Of a stretch of DNA of 64,000 nt, positions 37,500 through 50,210 are shown in pieces. The notes below the pieces were generated by a model. That model ran no database searches, was not told the origin of the DNA, and worked only from the letters and a program-made list of their open reading frames with translations. Within the stretch, counting starts at the first letter, position 1. The number at the start of each line of letters is the position of its first letter. The position numbers and the translations under genes were made by a program. The DNA lies in assembly GCF_051014685.1 (NCBI RefSeq), contig NW_027478597.1, positions 186,001 to 250,000 of the forward strand, given 5' to 3'. Origin of the DNA: Ptiloglossa arizonensis (Eukaryota > Arthropoda > Insecta > Hymenoptera > Colletidae).

Positions 37500-38845
37500 T
37501 AGAAACTCGCCCGATTACAGGGGTGTGTGTATTTTTTCCCTAGGCCATTCTGGTTAAGCGTTTGGAGCAGCAGAATTGTGTAAAATTTTTTGCCTTCTCT
37601 ACCATTTCTTGGCTTCAAACTCCCATATCTCGCGAACGGATTGACCTAACCAAAAAATTTCTATTGCATATGAAAGTAGAAACACGCCCGATTACAACGG
37701 TATGTGTATTTTTTCCCTAGGCCATTCTGGTTAAGCGTTTGGAACAGCAGAAATGCGAAAAATTTTTTGCCTTCTCAACCATTCCTTGTCTTCAAACTCC
37801 CACATCTCGCGAACGGATTGACCTAACCCAAAAATTCCTATTGTAACTGAAAGTAGAAACTCGCCCGATTACAGGGGTGTGTGTATTTTTTCCCTAGGCC
37901 ATTCTGGTTAAGCGTTTGGAGCAGCAGAATTGTGAAAAATTTTTTGCCTTCTCTACCATTTCTTGGCTTCAAACTCCCATATCTCGCGAACGGATTGACC
38001 TAACCCAAAAATTTTATTGCATCTATAAGTAGAAACACGCCCGATTACAACGGTATGGGTATTTTTGCCCTAGGCCATTCTGGTTGAGCGTTTGGAGCAG
38101 CAGAATTGCGAAAAATTTTTTGCCTTCCCAACCATTCCTTGTCTTCAAACTCCCATATCTCGCGGACGGATTGACCTAACGCAAAAATTCCTGTTGCGTG
38201 TGAAAGTAAAAACTCGCCCGATTACAACGGTATGTGCCTTTTTTCCCTAGCACATTCTGGTTAAGCGTTTGGAGCAGCAGAATTGCGAAAAATTTGTTGC
38301 CTTCTCAACCATTTCTTGGCTTCAAACTCCCATATCTCGCGAAAGGATTGACCTAACCCAAAAATTCCTAGTGCATCTGAAAGTAGAAACTCGCCCGATT
38401 ACAACGGTATGTGTATTTTTTCCCAAGGCCATTCTGCTTAAGCGTTTGGAGCAGCAGAAGTGCGAACAATTTGTTGTCTTCTCAACTATTTCTTGGCTTC
38501 AAACTCCCATATCACCCGAACGGATTGACCTAACCCAAAAATTCCTGTTGCATCTGGAAGTAGAAACTCACCCGATTACAAAGGTATGTGTATTTTCTCC
38601 CTAGGCCATCTTGTTAAGCGTTTGGAGCAGCAGAATTGCGAAAAATTTTTTTCCTTCTCAACCATTCCTTGTCTTCAAACTCCCATAACTCGCGAATGGA
38701 TTGACCTAACCCAAAAATTTCTATTGTAACTGAAAGTAGAAACACGCCCGATTACAACGGTATGTGTATTTTTTCCCTAGCCCATTCTGGTTAAGCGTTT
38801 CGAGCAGCAGAATTGTGAAAAATTTGTTTTCTTCTCAACCATTTC
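37500..38845 (+). repeat. Satellite segment copied at 57,843-59,188
   Basis: Aligned at offset 20,343 bp (115 monomers): GGAACAGCAG at 37,741 and 58,084, CTATAAGTAG at 38,022 and 58,365. I see three substitutions in about 1,345 bp: GGTTGAGCG near 38,084, CGAACC for CCAACC near 58,471, and CGAAAAG for CGAAAGG near 58,687. It contains the CTATAAGTAG cassette also found at 23,169, 26,174, 33,070 and 42,089. Confidence 0.87.
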
Positions 38846-40880
38846 TTAGCTTCAAAGTCCCATATCTCGCGAACGGATTGACCTAACCCAAAAACTCCTA
38901 TTGCATCTGAAAGTAGAAACTCGCCCGATTACAACGGTATGTGTATTTTTTCCCTAGGCCATTCTGGTTAAGCGTTTGGATCAGTAGAATTGCGAAAAAT
39001 GTTTTGCCTTCTCTACCATTTCTTGGCTTCAAACTCCGATATCTCGCGAACGGATTGACCTAACCCAAAAATTCCAATTGCATCTGAAAGTAGAAGCTCG
39101 CCCGATTACAACGGTATGTGTATTTTTTCCCTAGGCCATTCTGGTTAAGCGTTCGGAGCAGCAGAAGCGCGAAAAATTTGTTGTCTTCTCAACCATTTCT
39201 TGGCTTCAAACTCCCCTATCTCCCGAACGGATTGACCTAACCCAAAAATTCCTATTGCATCTGAAAGTAGATACTAGCCCGATTACAAAGGTATGTGTAT
39301 TTTTTCCCTAGGCCATTCTGGTTAAGCGTTTGGATCAGCAGAATTGCGAAATATTGTATGCCTTCTCAACCATTTCTTGGCTTCAAACTCCCATATCTCG
39401 CGAACGGATTGACCTAACCCAAAAATTCCTAGTGCATCTGAAAGTAGAAACTCGCCCGATTACAACGGTATGTGTATTTTTTCGCAAGGCCATTCTGGTT
39501 CAGCGTTTGGAGCAGCAGAAGTGCGAAAAATTTGTTGTCATCTCAACCATTTCTTGGCTTCAAACTCCCATATCTCCCGAACGGATTGACCTAACCCAAA
39601 AATTCCTGTTGCGTGTGAAAGTAAAAACTCGCCCGATTACAACGGTATGTGTCTTTTTTCCCTAGCCCATTCTGGTTAAGCGTTTGGAGCAGCATAATTG
39701 AGAAAAATTTGTTGTCTTCTCAAACATTTCTTGGCTTCAAACTCCCATATCTCGCGAACGGATTGACCTAACCCAAAAATTCCTAGTGCATCTGAAAGTA
39801 GAAACTCGCCCGATTACAACGGTATGTGTATTTTTTCCCTAGGCCATTCTGGTTAAGCGTTCGGAGCAGCAGAAGCGCGAAAAATTTGTTGTCTTCTCAA
39901 CCATTTCTTGGCTTCAAACTCCCCTATCTCCCGAACGGATTGACCTAACCCAAAAATTCCTATTGCATCTGAAAGTAGATACTAGCCCGATTACAAAGGT
40001 ATGTGTATTTTTTCCCTAGGCCATTCTGGTTAAGCGTTTGGATCAGCAGAATTGCGAAATATTGTATGCCTTCTCAACCATTTCTTGGCTTCAAACTCCC
40101 ATATCTCGCGAACGGATTGACCTAACCCAAAAATTCCTAGTGCATCTGAAAGTAGAAACTCGCCCGATTACAACGGTATGTGTATTTTTTCCCTAGGCCA
40201 TTCTGGTTAAGCGTTCGGAGCAGCAGAAGCGCGAAAAATTTGTTGTCTTCTCAACCATTTCTTGGCTTCAAACTCCCCTATCTCCCGAACGGATTGACCT
40301 AACCCAAAAATTCCTATTGCATCTGAAAGTAGATACTAGCCCGATTACAAAGGTATGTGTATTTTTTCCCTAGGCCATTCTGGTTAAGCGTTTGGATCAG
40401 CAGAATTGCGAAATATTGTATGCCTTCTCAACCATTTCTTGGCTTCAAACTCCCATATCTCGCGAACGGATTGACCTAACCCAAAAATTCCTGTTGCGTG
40501 TGAAAGTAAAAACTCGCCCGATTACAACGGTATGTGTCTTTTTTCCCTAGCCTATTCTGGTTAAGCGTTTGGAGCAGCAGAATTGAGAAAAATTTGTTGT
40601 CTTCTCAACCATTTCTTGGCTTCAAACTCCCATATCTCGCGAACGGATTGACCTAACCCAAAAATTCCTAGTGCATCTGAAAGTAGAAACTCGCCCGATT
40701 ACAACGGTATGTGTATTTTTTCCCTAGGCCATTCTGGTTAAGCGTTCGGAGCAGCAGAAGCGCGAAAAATTTGTTGTCTTCTCAACCATTTCTTGGCTTC
40801 AAACTCCCCTATCTCCCGAACGGATTGACCTAACCCAAAAATTCCTATTGCATCTGAAAGTAGATACTAGCCCGATTACA
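38846..40880 (+). repeat. Local expansion of a 2- to 4-monomer cassette
   Basis: The rare monomer with TCGGAGCAGCAGAAGCGCG starts at 39,153, 39,861, 40,215 and 40,746, spaced 708, 354 and 531 bp (4, 2 and 3 monomers). Each is followed by CTCCCCTATC and GATACTAGCCC, and usually by GGATCAGCAG with AAATATTGTATG. Elsewhere the same monomer occurs once per 15-monomer unit, so this is a recent local amplification by slippage or unequal exchange of a few monomers. Confidence 0.86.
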
Positions 40881-42530
40881 AAGGTATGTGTATTTTTTCC
40901 CTTGCCCATTCTGGTTAAGCGTTTGGAGCAGCAGAATTGCGAAAAATTTGTTGTCTTCTCAACCATTTCTTAGTTTCAAATTCCCATATCTCGCGAACGG
41001 AATGACCTAACCCAAAAATTCCTATTGCATCTGAAAGTAGAAACTCGCCCGATTACAAAGGTATGTGTATTTTTTCCCTAGGCCATTCTGGTTAAGCGTT
41101 TGGAGCAGCCGAATTGCGAAAAATGTTTTGCCTTCTCTACCATTTCTTGGCTTCAAACTCCCATATCTCCCGAACGGATTGACCTAACCCAAAAATTCCT
41201 ATTGCATCTGAAAGTAGAAACACGCCCGATTACAACGGTGTGTGTATTTTTTCCCTAGGCCATTCTGGTTAAGCGTTTGGAGCAGCAGAATTGCGAAATA
41301 TTTTTTGCCTTCTCAACCATTCCTTGTCTTCAAACTCCCATATCTCGCGAACGGATTGACCTAACCCAAAAATTCCTGTTGCGTGTGAAAGTAAAAACTC
41401 GCCCGATTACAACGGTATGTGTCTTTTTTCCCTAGCCCATTCTGGTTAAGCGTTTGGAGCAGCAGAATTGCGAAAAATTTTTTGCCTTCTCAACCATTCC
41501 TTGTCTTCAAACTCACATATCGCGCGAACGGATTGACCTAACCCAAAAATTCCTATTGTAACTGAAAGTAGAAACTCGCCCGATTACAACGGTATGTGTA
41601 TTTTTTCCCTAGGCCATTCTGGTTAAGCGTTTGGATCAGCAGAATTGCGAAAAATTGTATGCCTTCTCAACCATTTCTTGGCTTCAAACTCCCATATCTC
41701 GCGAACGGATTGACCTAACCCAAAATTCCTGTTGCGTGTGAAAATAAAAACTCGCCCGATTACAATGCATGTGTATTTTTTCCCTAGCCCATTCTGGTTA
41801 AGCGTCTCGAGCAGCAGAATTGTGAAAAATTTGTTGTCTTCTCAACCATTTCTTAGCTTCAAAGTCCCATATCTCCCGAACGGATTGACCTAACCCAAAA
41901 ATTCCTATTGCATCTGAAAGTAGAAACTCGCCCGATTACAGGGGTGTGTGTACTTTTTCCCTAGGCCATTCTGGTTAGGCGTTTGGAGCAGCAGAATTGT
42001 GAAAAATTTTTTGCCTTCTCTACCATTTCTTGGCTTCAAACTCCCATATCTCGCGAACGGATTGACCTAACCCAAAAATTTTATTGCATCTATAAGTAGA
42101 AACACGCCCGATTACAACGGTATGGGTATTTTTGCCCTAGGCCATTCTGGTTAAGCGTTTGGAGCAGCAGAATTGCGAAAAATTTTTTGCCTTCCCAACC
42201 ATTCCTTGTCTTCAAACTCCCATATCTCGCGGACGGATTGACCTAACGCAAAAATTCCTGTTGCGTGTGAAAGTAAAAACTCGCCCGATTACAACGGTAT
42301 GTGCCTTTTTTCCCTAGCACATTCTGGTTAAGCGTTTGGAGCAGCAGAATTGCGAAAAATTTGTTGCCTTCTCAACCATTTCTTGGCTTCAAACTCCCAT
42401 ATCTCGCGAAAGGATTGACCTAACCCAAAAATTCCTAGTGCATCTGAAAGTAGAATCTCGCCCGATTACAACGGTATGTGTATTTTTTCCCAAGGCCATT
42501 CTGCTTTAGCGTTTGGAGCAGCAGAAGTGC
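40881..42530 (+). repeat. Copy of ~24,970-26,615 (90-monomer offset)
   Basis: CTATAAGTAG at 42,089 lies 15,915 bp (90 monomers) from 26,174, and flanking variants match in order: GAACGGAATGACC, GCGCGAACGG, ACAATGCATG, TCTCGAGC, TACAGGGG, GGACGG, GCGAAAGG. The match ends near 42,530, where GCAGAAGTGCGAAAAATG replaces GCAGAAGTGCGAACAATT. Small private changes include GCAGCCGAATTG near 41,107 and CTGCTTTAGCG near 42,502. Confidence 0.83.
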
Positions 42531-44100
42531 GAAAAATGTTTTGCCTTCTCTACCATTTCTTGGCTTCAAACTCCGATATCTCGCGAACGGATTGACCTAA
42601 CCCAAAAATTCCAATTGCATCTGAAAGTAGAAGCTCGCCCGATTACAACGGTATGTGTATTTTTTCCCTAGGCCATTCTGGTTCAGCGTTTGGAGCAGCA
42701 GAATTGCGAAAAATTTGTTGTCATCTCAACCATTTCTTGGCTTCAAACTCCCATATCTCCCGAACGGATTGACCTAACCCAAAAATTCCTGTTGCGTGTG
42801 AAAGTAAAAACTCGCCCGATTACAACGGTATGTGTCTTTTTTCCCTAGCCCATTCTGGTTAAGCGTTTGGAGCAGCAGAATTGAGAAAAATTTGTTGTCT
42901 TCTCAACCATTTCTTGGCTTCAAACTCCCATATCTCGCGAACGGATTGACCTAACCCAAAAATTCCTAGTGCATCTGAAAGTAGAAACTCGCCCGATTAC
43001 AACGGTATGTGTATTTTTTCCCTAGGCCATTCTGGTTAAGCGTTCGGAGCAGCAGAAGCGCGAAAAATTTGTTGTCTTCTCAACCATTTCTTGGCTTCAA
43101 ACTCCCCTATCTCCCGAACGGATTGACCTAACCCAAAAATTCCTATTGCATCTGAAAGTAGATACTAGCCCGATTACAAAGGTATGTGTATTTTTTCCCT
43201 AGGCCATTCTGGTTAAGCGTTTGGATCAGCAGAATTGCGAAATATTGTATGCCTTCTCAACCATTTCTTGACTTCAAACTCCCATATCTCGCGAACGGAT
43301 TGACCTAACCCAAAAATTCCTGTTGCGTGTGAAAGTAAAAACTCACCCGATTACAACGGTATGTGTATTTTTTCCCTTGCCCATTCTGGTTAAGCGTTTG
43401 GAGCAGCAGAATTGCGAAAAATTTGTTGTCTTCTCAACCATTTCTTAGTTTCAAATTCCCATATCTCGCGAACGGAATGACCTAACCCAAAAATTCCTAT
43501 TGCATCTGAACGTAGAAACTCGCCCGATTACAAAGGTATGTGTATTTTTTCCCTAGGCCATTCTGGTTAAGCGTTTGGAGCAGCAGAATTGCGAAAAATG
43601 TTTTGCCTTCTCTACCATTTCTTGGCTTCAAACTCCCATATCTCCCGAACGGATTGACCTAACCCAAAAATTCCTATTGCATCTGAAAGTAGAAACACGC
43701 CCGATTACAACGGTATGTGTATTTTTTCCCTAGGCCATTCTGGTTAAGCGTTTGGAGCAGCAGAATTGCGAAATATTTTTTGCCTTCTCAACCATTCCTT
43801 GTCTTCAAACTCCCATATCTCGCGAACGGATTGACCTAACCCAAAAATTCCTGTTGCGTGTGAAAGTAAAAACTCGCCCGATTACAACGGTATGTGTCTT
43901 TTTTCCCTAGCCCATTCTGGTTAAGCGTTTGGAGCAGCAGAATTGCGAAAAATTTTTTGCCTTCTCAACCATTCCTTGTCTTCAAACTCACATATCGCGC
44001 GAACGGATTGACCTAACCCAAAAATTCCTATTGTAACTGAAAGTAGAAACTCGCCCGATTACAACGGTATGTGTATTTTTTCCCTAGGCCATTCTGGTTA
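42531..44100 (+). repeat. Copy of ~26,920-28,350 (89-monomer offset)
   Basis: TTGGATCAG at 43,221 is 15,739 bp (89 monomers) from 27,482. The 15-monomer cassette order (GGTTCAGCG, GAATTGAG, TTCGGAGCAG, CTCCCCTATC, AAATATTG, GAACGGAATGACC, GCGCGAACGG) is kept. One monomer fewer than the preceding block's offset shows an in-register deletion at the junction near 42,530. Confidence 0.83.
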
Positions 44101-45558
44101 AGCGTTTGGAGAAGCAGAATTGCGAAAAATTGTATGCCTTCTCAACCATTCCTTGTCTTCAAACTCACATATCTCGCGAACGGATTGACCTAACCCAAAA
44201 ATTCCTGTTGCGTGTGAAAATAAAAACTCGCCCGATTACAACGGCATGTGTATTTTTTCCCTAGCCCATTCTGGTTAAGCGTCTCGAGCAGCAGAATTGT
44301 GAAAAATTTGTTGTCTTCTCAACCATTTCTTAGCTTCAAAGTCCCATATCTCGCAAACGGATTGACCTAACCCAAAAACTCCTATTGCATCTGAAAGTAG
44401 AAACTCGCCCGATTACAACGGTATGTGTATTTTTTCCCTAGGCCATTCTGGTTAAGCGTTTGGATCAGTAGAATTGCGAAAAATGTTTTGCCTTCTCTAC
44501 CATTTCTTGGCTTCAAGCTCCGATATCTCGCGAACGGATTGACCGAACCCAAAAATTCCAATTGCATCTGAAAGTAGAAACTCGCCCGATTACAACGGTA
44601 TGTGTATTTTTTCCCTAGCCCATTCAGGTTAAGCGTTTGGATCAGCAGAATTGCGAAAAATTTGTTGTCTTCTCAACCATTCCTTGGCTTCAAACTCCCA
44701 TATCTCGCGAACGGATTGACCTAATCCAAAAATTCCTAGTGCATCTGAAAGTAGAAACACGCCCGATTACAACGGTATGTGTATTTTTTCCCTAGGCCAT
44801 TCTGGTTAAGCGTTTGGAGCAGCAGAATTGCGAAAAATGTTTTGCCTTCTCTACCATTTCTTGGCTTCAAACTCCCATATCTCCCGAACGGATTGACCTA
44901 ACCTAAAAATTCCTATTGCATCTGAAAGTAGAAACTCGCCCGATTACAGGGGTGTGTGTATTTTTTCCCTAGGCCATTCTGGTTAAGCGTTTGGAGCAGC
45001 AGAATTGTGAAAATCTTTTGCCTTCTCAACCATTCCTTGTCTTCAAACTCCCATAACTCGCGAACGGATTGACCTAACCCAAAAATTGCTATTGTAACTG
45101 AAAGTAGAAACTCGCCGGATTACAACGGTGTGTGTATTTTTTCCCTAGCCCATTCTGGTTAAGCGTTTGGATCAGCAGAATTGCGAAAAATGTTTTGCCT
45201 TCTCTACCATTTCTTGGCTTCAAACTCACATATCACGCGAACGGATTGACCTCACCCAAAAATTCCTATTGCATCTGAAAGTAGAAGCTCGCCCGATTAC
45301 AACGGTATGTGTATTTTTTCGCTAGGCCATTCTGGTTCAGCGTTTGGAGCAGCAGAAGTGCGAAAAATTTGTTGTCTTTTCAACCATTTCTTGGCTTCAA
45401 ACTCCCATATCTTGCGAACGGATTGACCTAACCCAAAAATTCCTAGTGCATCTGAAAGTAGAAACACGCCCGATTACAACGGTATGTGTATTTTTTCCCT
45501 AGGCCATTCTGGTTAAGCGTTTGGAGAAGCAGAATTGCGAAAAATTTTTTGCCTTCTC
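44101..45558 (+). repeat. Shuffled satellite mosaic
   Basis: About eight monomers whose variants are recombined within monomers: GAAGCAG joined to TGTATGCC and then CATTCCTTG with CTCACATATC near 44,110-44,170, and GTGAAAATCTTTTGCC near 45,006. Flanking blocks contain these variants in different combinations, so recombination or gene conversion has cut inside monomers here. No non-satellite sequence is seen. Confidence 0.78.
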
Positions 45559-47640
45559 AACCATTCCTTGTCTTCAAACTCCCATATCTCGCGAACGGAT
45601 TGACCTAACCCAAAAATTCCTGTTGCGTGTGAAAGTAAAAACTCGCCCGACTACAACGGTATGTGTATTTTTTCGCTAGGCCATTCTGGTTAAGCGTTTG
45701 GAGCAGCAGAAGTGCGAAAAATTTGTTGTCTTCTCAACCATTTCTTGGCTTCAAACTCCCATATCTCGCGAACGGATTGACCTAACCCAAAAATTCCTGT
45801 TGCGTGTGAAAGTAAAATCTCGCCCGATTACAACGGTATGTGTATTTTTTCCCTTGCCCATTCTGGTTAAGCGTTTGGAGCAGCAGAATTGCGAAAAATT
45901 TGTTGTCTTCTCAACCATTTCTTAGCTTCAAAGTCCCATATCTCGCGAACGGATTGACCTAACCCAAAAACTCCTATTGCATCTGAAAGCAGAAGCTCGC
46001 CCGATTACAACGGTATGTGTATTTTTTCGCTAGGCCATTCTGGTTAAGCGTTTGGAGCAGCAGAAGTGCGAAAAATTTGTTGTCTTCTCAACCATTTCTT
46101 GGCTTCAAACTCCCATATCTCCCGAACGGACTGACCTAACCCAAAAAATCCTATTGCATCTGAAAGTAGAAACTCGCCCGATTACAAAGGTATGTGTATT
46201 TTTTCCCTAGGCCATTCTGGTTAAGCGTTTGGAGCAGCAGAATTGTGAAAAATTTTTTGCCTTCTCCACCATTTCTTGGCTTCAAACTCCCATATCTCGC
46301 GAACGGATTGACCGAACCTAAAAATTCCTATTGTAACTGAAAGTAGAAATTCGCCCGATTACAACGGTATGTGTATTTTTTCCCTAGGCCATTCTGGTTA
46401 AGCGTTTGGAGCAGCAGAATTGCGAAAAATTTTTTGCCTTCTCAACCATTCCTTGTCTTCAAACTCCCATATCTCGCGAACGGATTGACCTAACCCAAAA
46501 ATTCCTATTGTAACTGAAAGTAGAAACTCGCCCGATTACAACGGTATGTGTATTTTTTCCCTAGGCCATTCTGGTTAAGCGTTTGGGTCAGCAGAATTGC
46601 GAAAAACTGTATGCCTTCTCAACCATTTCTTGGCTTCAAACTCCCATATCTCGCGAACGGATTGACCTAACCCAAAAATTCCTGTTGCGTGTGAAAATAA
46701 AAACTCGCCCGATTACAACGGTATGTGTATTTTTTCCATAGCCCATTCTGGTTAAGCGTTTCGAGCAGCAGAATTGTGAAAAATTTGTTGTCTTCTCAAC
46801 CATTTCTTGGCTTCAAACTCCCATATCTCCCGAACGGATTGACCTAACCCAAAAATTCCTATTGCATCTGAAAGTAGAAACTCGCCCGATTACAGGGGTG
46901 TGTGTATTTTTTCCCTAGGCCATTCTGGTTAAGCGTTTGGAGCAGCAGAATTGTGTAAAATTTTTTGCCTTCTCTACCATTTCTTGGCTTCAAACTCCCA
47001 TATCTCGCGAACGGATTGACCTAACCAAAAAATTTCTATTGCATATGAAAGTAGAAACACGCCCGATTACAACGGTATGTGTATTTTTTCCCTAGGCCAT
47101 TCTGGTTAAGCGTTTGGAACAGCAGAAATGCGAAAAATTTTTTGCCTTCTCAACCATTCCTTGTCTTCAAACTCCCACATCTCGCGAACGGATTGACCTA
47201 ACCCAAAAATTCCTATTGTAACTGAAAGTAGAAACTCGCCCGATTACAGGGGTGTGTGTATTTTTTCCCTAGGCCATTCTGGTTAAGCGTTTGGAGCAGC
47301 AGAATTGCGAAAAATTTTTTGCCTTCTCTACCATTTCTTGGTTTCAAACTCCCATATCTCGCGAACGGATTGACCTAACCCAAAAATTTCTATTGCATAT
47401 GAAAGTAGAAACACGCCCGATTACAACGGTATGTGTATTTTTTCCCTAGGCCATTCTGGTTAAGCGTTTGGAGCAGCAGAAATGCGAAAAATTTTTTGCC
47501 TTCTTAACCATTCCTTGTCTTCAAACTCCCACATCTCGCGAACGGATTGACCTAACCCAAAAATTCCTATTGTAACTGAAAGTAGAAACTCGCCCGGTTA
47601 CAACGGTATGTGTATTTTTGCCCTAGGCCATTCTGGTTAA
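45559..47640 (+). repeat. Copy of 29,465-30,905 plus a duplicated AAATGCG dimer
   Basis: The first 1,440 bp match 29,465-30,905, with CTCCACC near 46,265, AAACTGTATG near 46,606 and TTTGTTG near 46,793 as the differences seen. From 47,000 the sequence runs through the AACCAAAAAATTTC, GGAACAGCAGAAATGCG and CTCCCACATC monomers, which are repeated 354 bp later with small changes (GGAGCAGCAGAAATG, CTTAACC). The same dimer occurs at 37,640-37,860 and 57,980-58,200. Confidence 0.84.
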
Positions 47641-50210
47641 GCGTTCGGATCAGCAGAATTGCGAAAAATGTTTTGCCTTCTCTACCATTTCTTAGCTTCA
47701 AACTCCCATATCTCCCGAACGGATTGACGTAACCCAAAAATTCCTATTGCATCTGGAAGTAGAAACTCGCCCGATTACAACGGTATGTGTATTTTTTCCC
47801 TTGCCCATTCTGGTTAAGCGTTTGGAGCAGCAGAATTGCGAAAAATTTGTTGTCTTCTCAACCATTTCTTAGTTTCAAATTCCCATATCTCGCGAACGGA
47901 ATGACCTAACCCAAAAATTCCTAGTGCATCTGAAAGTAGAAACTCGCCCGATTACAACGGTATATGTATTTTTTCCCTAGGCCATTCTGGTTAAGCGTTT
48001 GGAGCAGCAGAGTTGCGAAAAATTTGTTGTCTTCTCAACCATTTCTTGGCTTCAAACTCCCATATCTCCCGAACGGATTGACCTAACCCAAAAATTCTAA
48101 TTGCATCTGAAAGTAGAAACTCACCCGATTACAACGGTACGTGTATTTTTTCCCTAGGCCATTCTGCTTAAGCGTTTGGAGCAGCAGAATTGCGAAAAAT
48201 TTGTTGTCTTCTCAACCATTTCTTGGCTTCAAACTCCCATATCACCCGAACGGATTGTCCTAACCCAAAAATTGCTAGTGCATCTGAAAGTAGAAACTCG
48301 CCCGATTACAACGGTATGTGTATTTTTTCCCTAGGCCATTCTGGTTAAGCGTTCGGATCAGCAGAATTGCGAAAAATGTTTTGCCTTCTCTACCATTTCT
48401 TAGCTTCAAACTCCCATATCTCCCGAACGGATTGACGTAACCCAAAAATTCCTATTGCATCTGGAAGTAGAAACTCGCCCGATTACAACGGTATGTGTAT
48501 TTTTTCCCTAGGCCATTCTGGTTAAGCGTTTGGAGCAGCAGAGTTGCGAAAAATTTGTTGTCTTCTCAACCATTTCTTGGCTTCAAACTCCCATATCTCC
48601 CGAACGGATTGACCTAAGCCAAAAATTCTAATTGCATCTGAAAGTAGAAACTCGCCCGATTACAACGGTATGTGTATTTTTTCCCTAGGCCATTCTGGTT
48701 AAGCGTTTGGAGCAGCAGAATTGTGAAAAATTTGTTGTCTTCTCAACCATTTCTTAGCTTCAAAGTCCCATATCTCGCGAACGTATTGTCCTAACCCAAA
48801 AATTCCTAGTGCATCTGAAAGTAGAAACTCGCCCGATTACAACGGTACGTGTATTTTTTCCCTAGGCCATTCTGGTTAAGCGTTTGGATCAGCAGAATTG
48901 CGAAAAATGTTTTGCCTTCTCTACCATTTATTGGCTTCAAACTCACATATCTCGCGAACGGATTGACCTAACCCAAAAATTCCTATTGCATCTGGAAGTA
49001 GAAACTAGCCCGATTACAACGGTATGTGTATTTTTTCCCTAGGCCATTCTGGTTAAGCGTTTGGAGCAGCAGAAGCGCGAAAAATTTGTTGTCTTCTCTA
49101 CCATTTCTTAGCTTCAAAGTCCCATATCTCGCGAACGGATTGACCTAGCAAAAATTCCTATTGCATCTGAAAGTAAAAACTCGCCCGATTACAACGGTAT
49201 GTGTATTTTTTCCCTAGGCCATTCTGGTTAAGCGTTTGGATCAGCAGAATTGCGAAAAATGTTTTGCCTTCTCTACCATTTATTGGCTTCAAACTCACAT
49301 ATCTCGCGAACGGATTGACCTAACCCAAAAATTCAAATTGCATCTGAAAGTAGAAGTTCGCCCGATTACAACGGTATGTGTATTTTTTCCCTAGGCCATT
49401 CTGCTTAAGCGTTTGGAGCAGCAGAATTGCGAAAAATTTGTTGTCTTCTCAACCATTTCTTGGCTTCAAACTCCCATATCACCCGAACGGATTGTCCTAA
49501 CCCAAAAATTGCTAGTGCATCTGAAAGTAGAAACTCGCCCGATTACAACGGTATGTGTATTTTTTCCCTAGGCCATTCTGGTTAAGCGTTTGGAGCAGCA
49601 GAAGTGCGAAAAATTTGTTGTCTTCTCAACCATTTCTTAGTTTCAAACTCCCATATCTCCCGAACGGATTGACCTAACCCAAAAATTCCTATTGCATCTG
49701 AAAGTAGAAACTCGCCCGATTACAAGGGTATGTGTATTTTTTCCCTAGGCCATTCTGGTTAAGCGTTTGGAGCAGCAGAATTGTGAAAAATTTCTTGCCT
49801 TCTCTACCATTTCTTGGCTTCAAACTCCCATATCTCGCGAACTGATTGACCTACCCCAAAAATTTCTATTGCATCTGAAAGTAGGAACACGCCCGATTAC
49901 AACGGTATGTGTATTTTTTCCCTAGGCCATTCTGCTTAAGCGTTTGGAGCAGCAGAATTGTGAAAAATTTGTTGTCTTCTCAACCATTTCTTAGCTTCAA
50001 AGTACCATATCTCGCGAACGGATTGACCTAACCCAAAAACTCCTACTGCATCTGAAAGTAGAAACTCGCCCGATTACAACGGTATGTGTATTTTTTCCCT
50101 AGGCCATTCTGGTTAATCGTTTGGATCAGTAGAATTGCGAAAAATATTTTGCCTTCTCTACCATTTCTTGGCTTGAAACACCGATATCTCGCGAACGGAT
50201 TGACCTAACC
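47641..50210 (+). repeat. Diverged satellite zone with a 4-monomer repeat
   Basis: TTCGGATCAGCAG occurs at 47,644 and 48,352 (708 bp, 4 monomers) with TTAGCTTC, GATTGACGTAACC and CTGGAAGTAG following both times. CAGAGTTGCG, GGATTGTCC and AATTGCTAGTGC recur nearby, and the TATTGGCTTC/CTCACATATC monomer is repeated within two monomers near 48,930 and 49,280. GACCTAGCAAAAATT near 49,142 lacks a few bases. These variants are rare elsewhere, so this is a separate subfamily. Confidence 0.82.
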
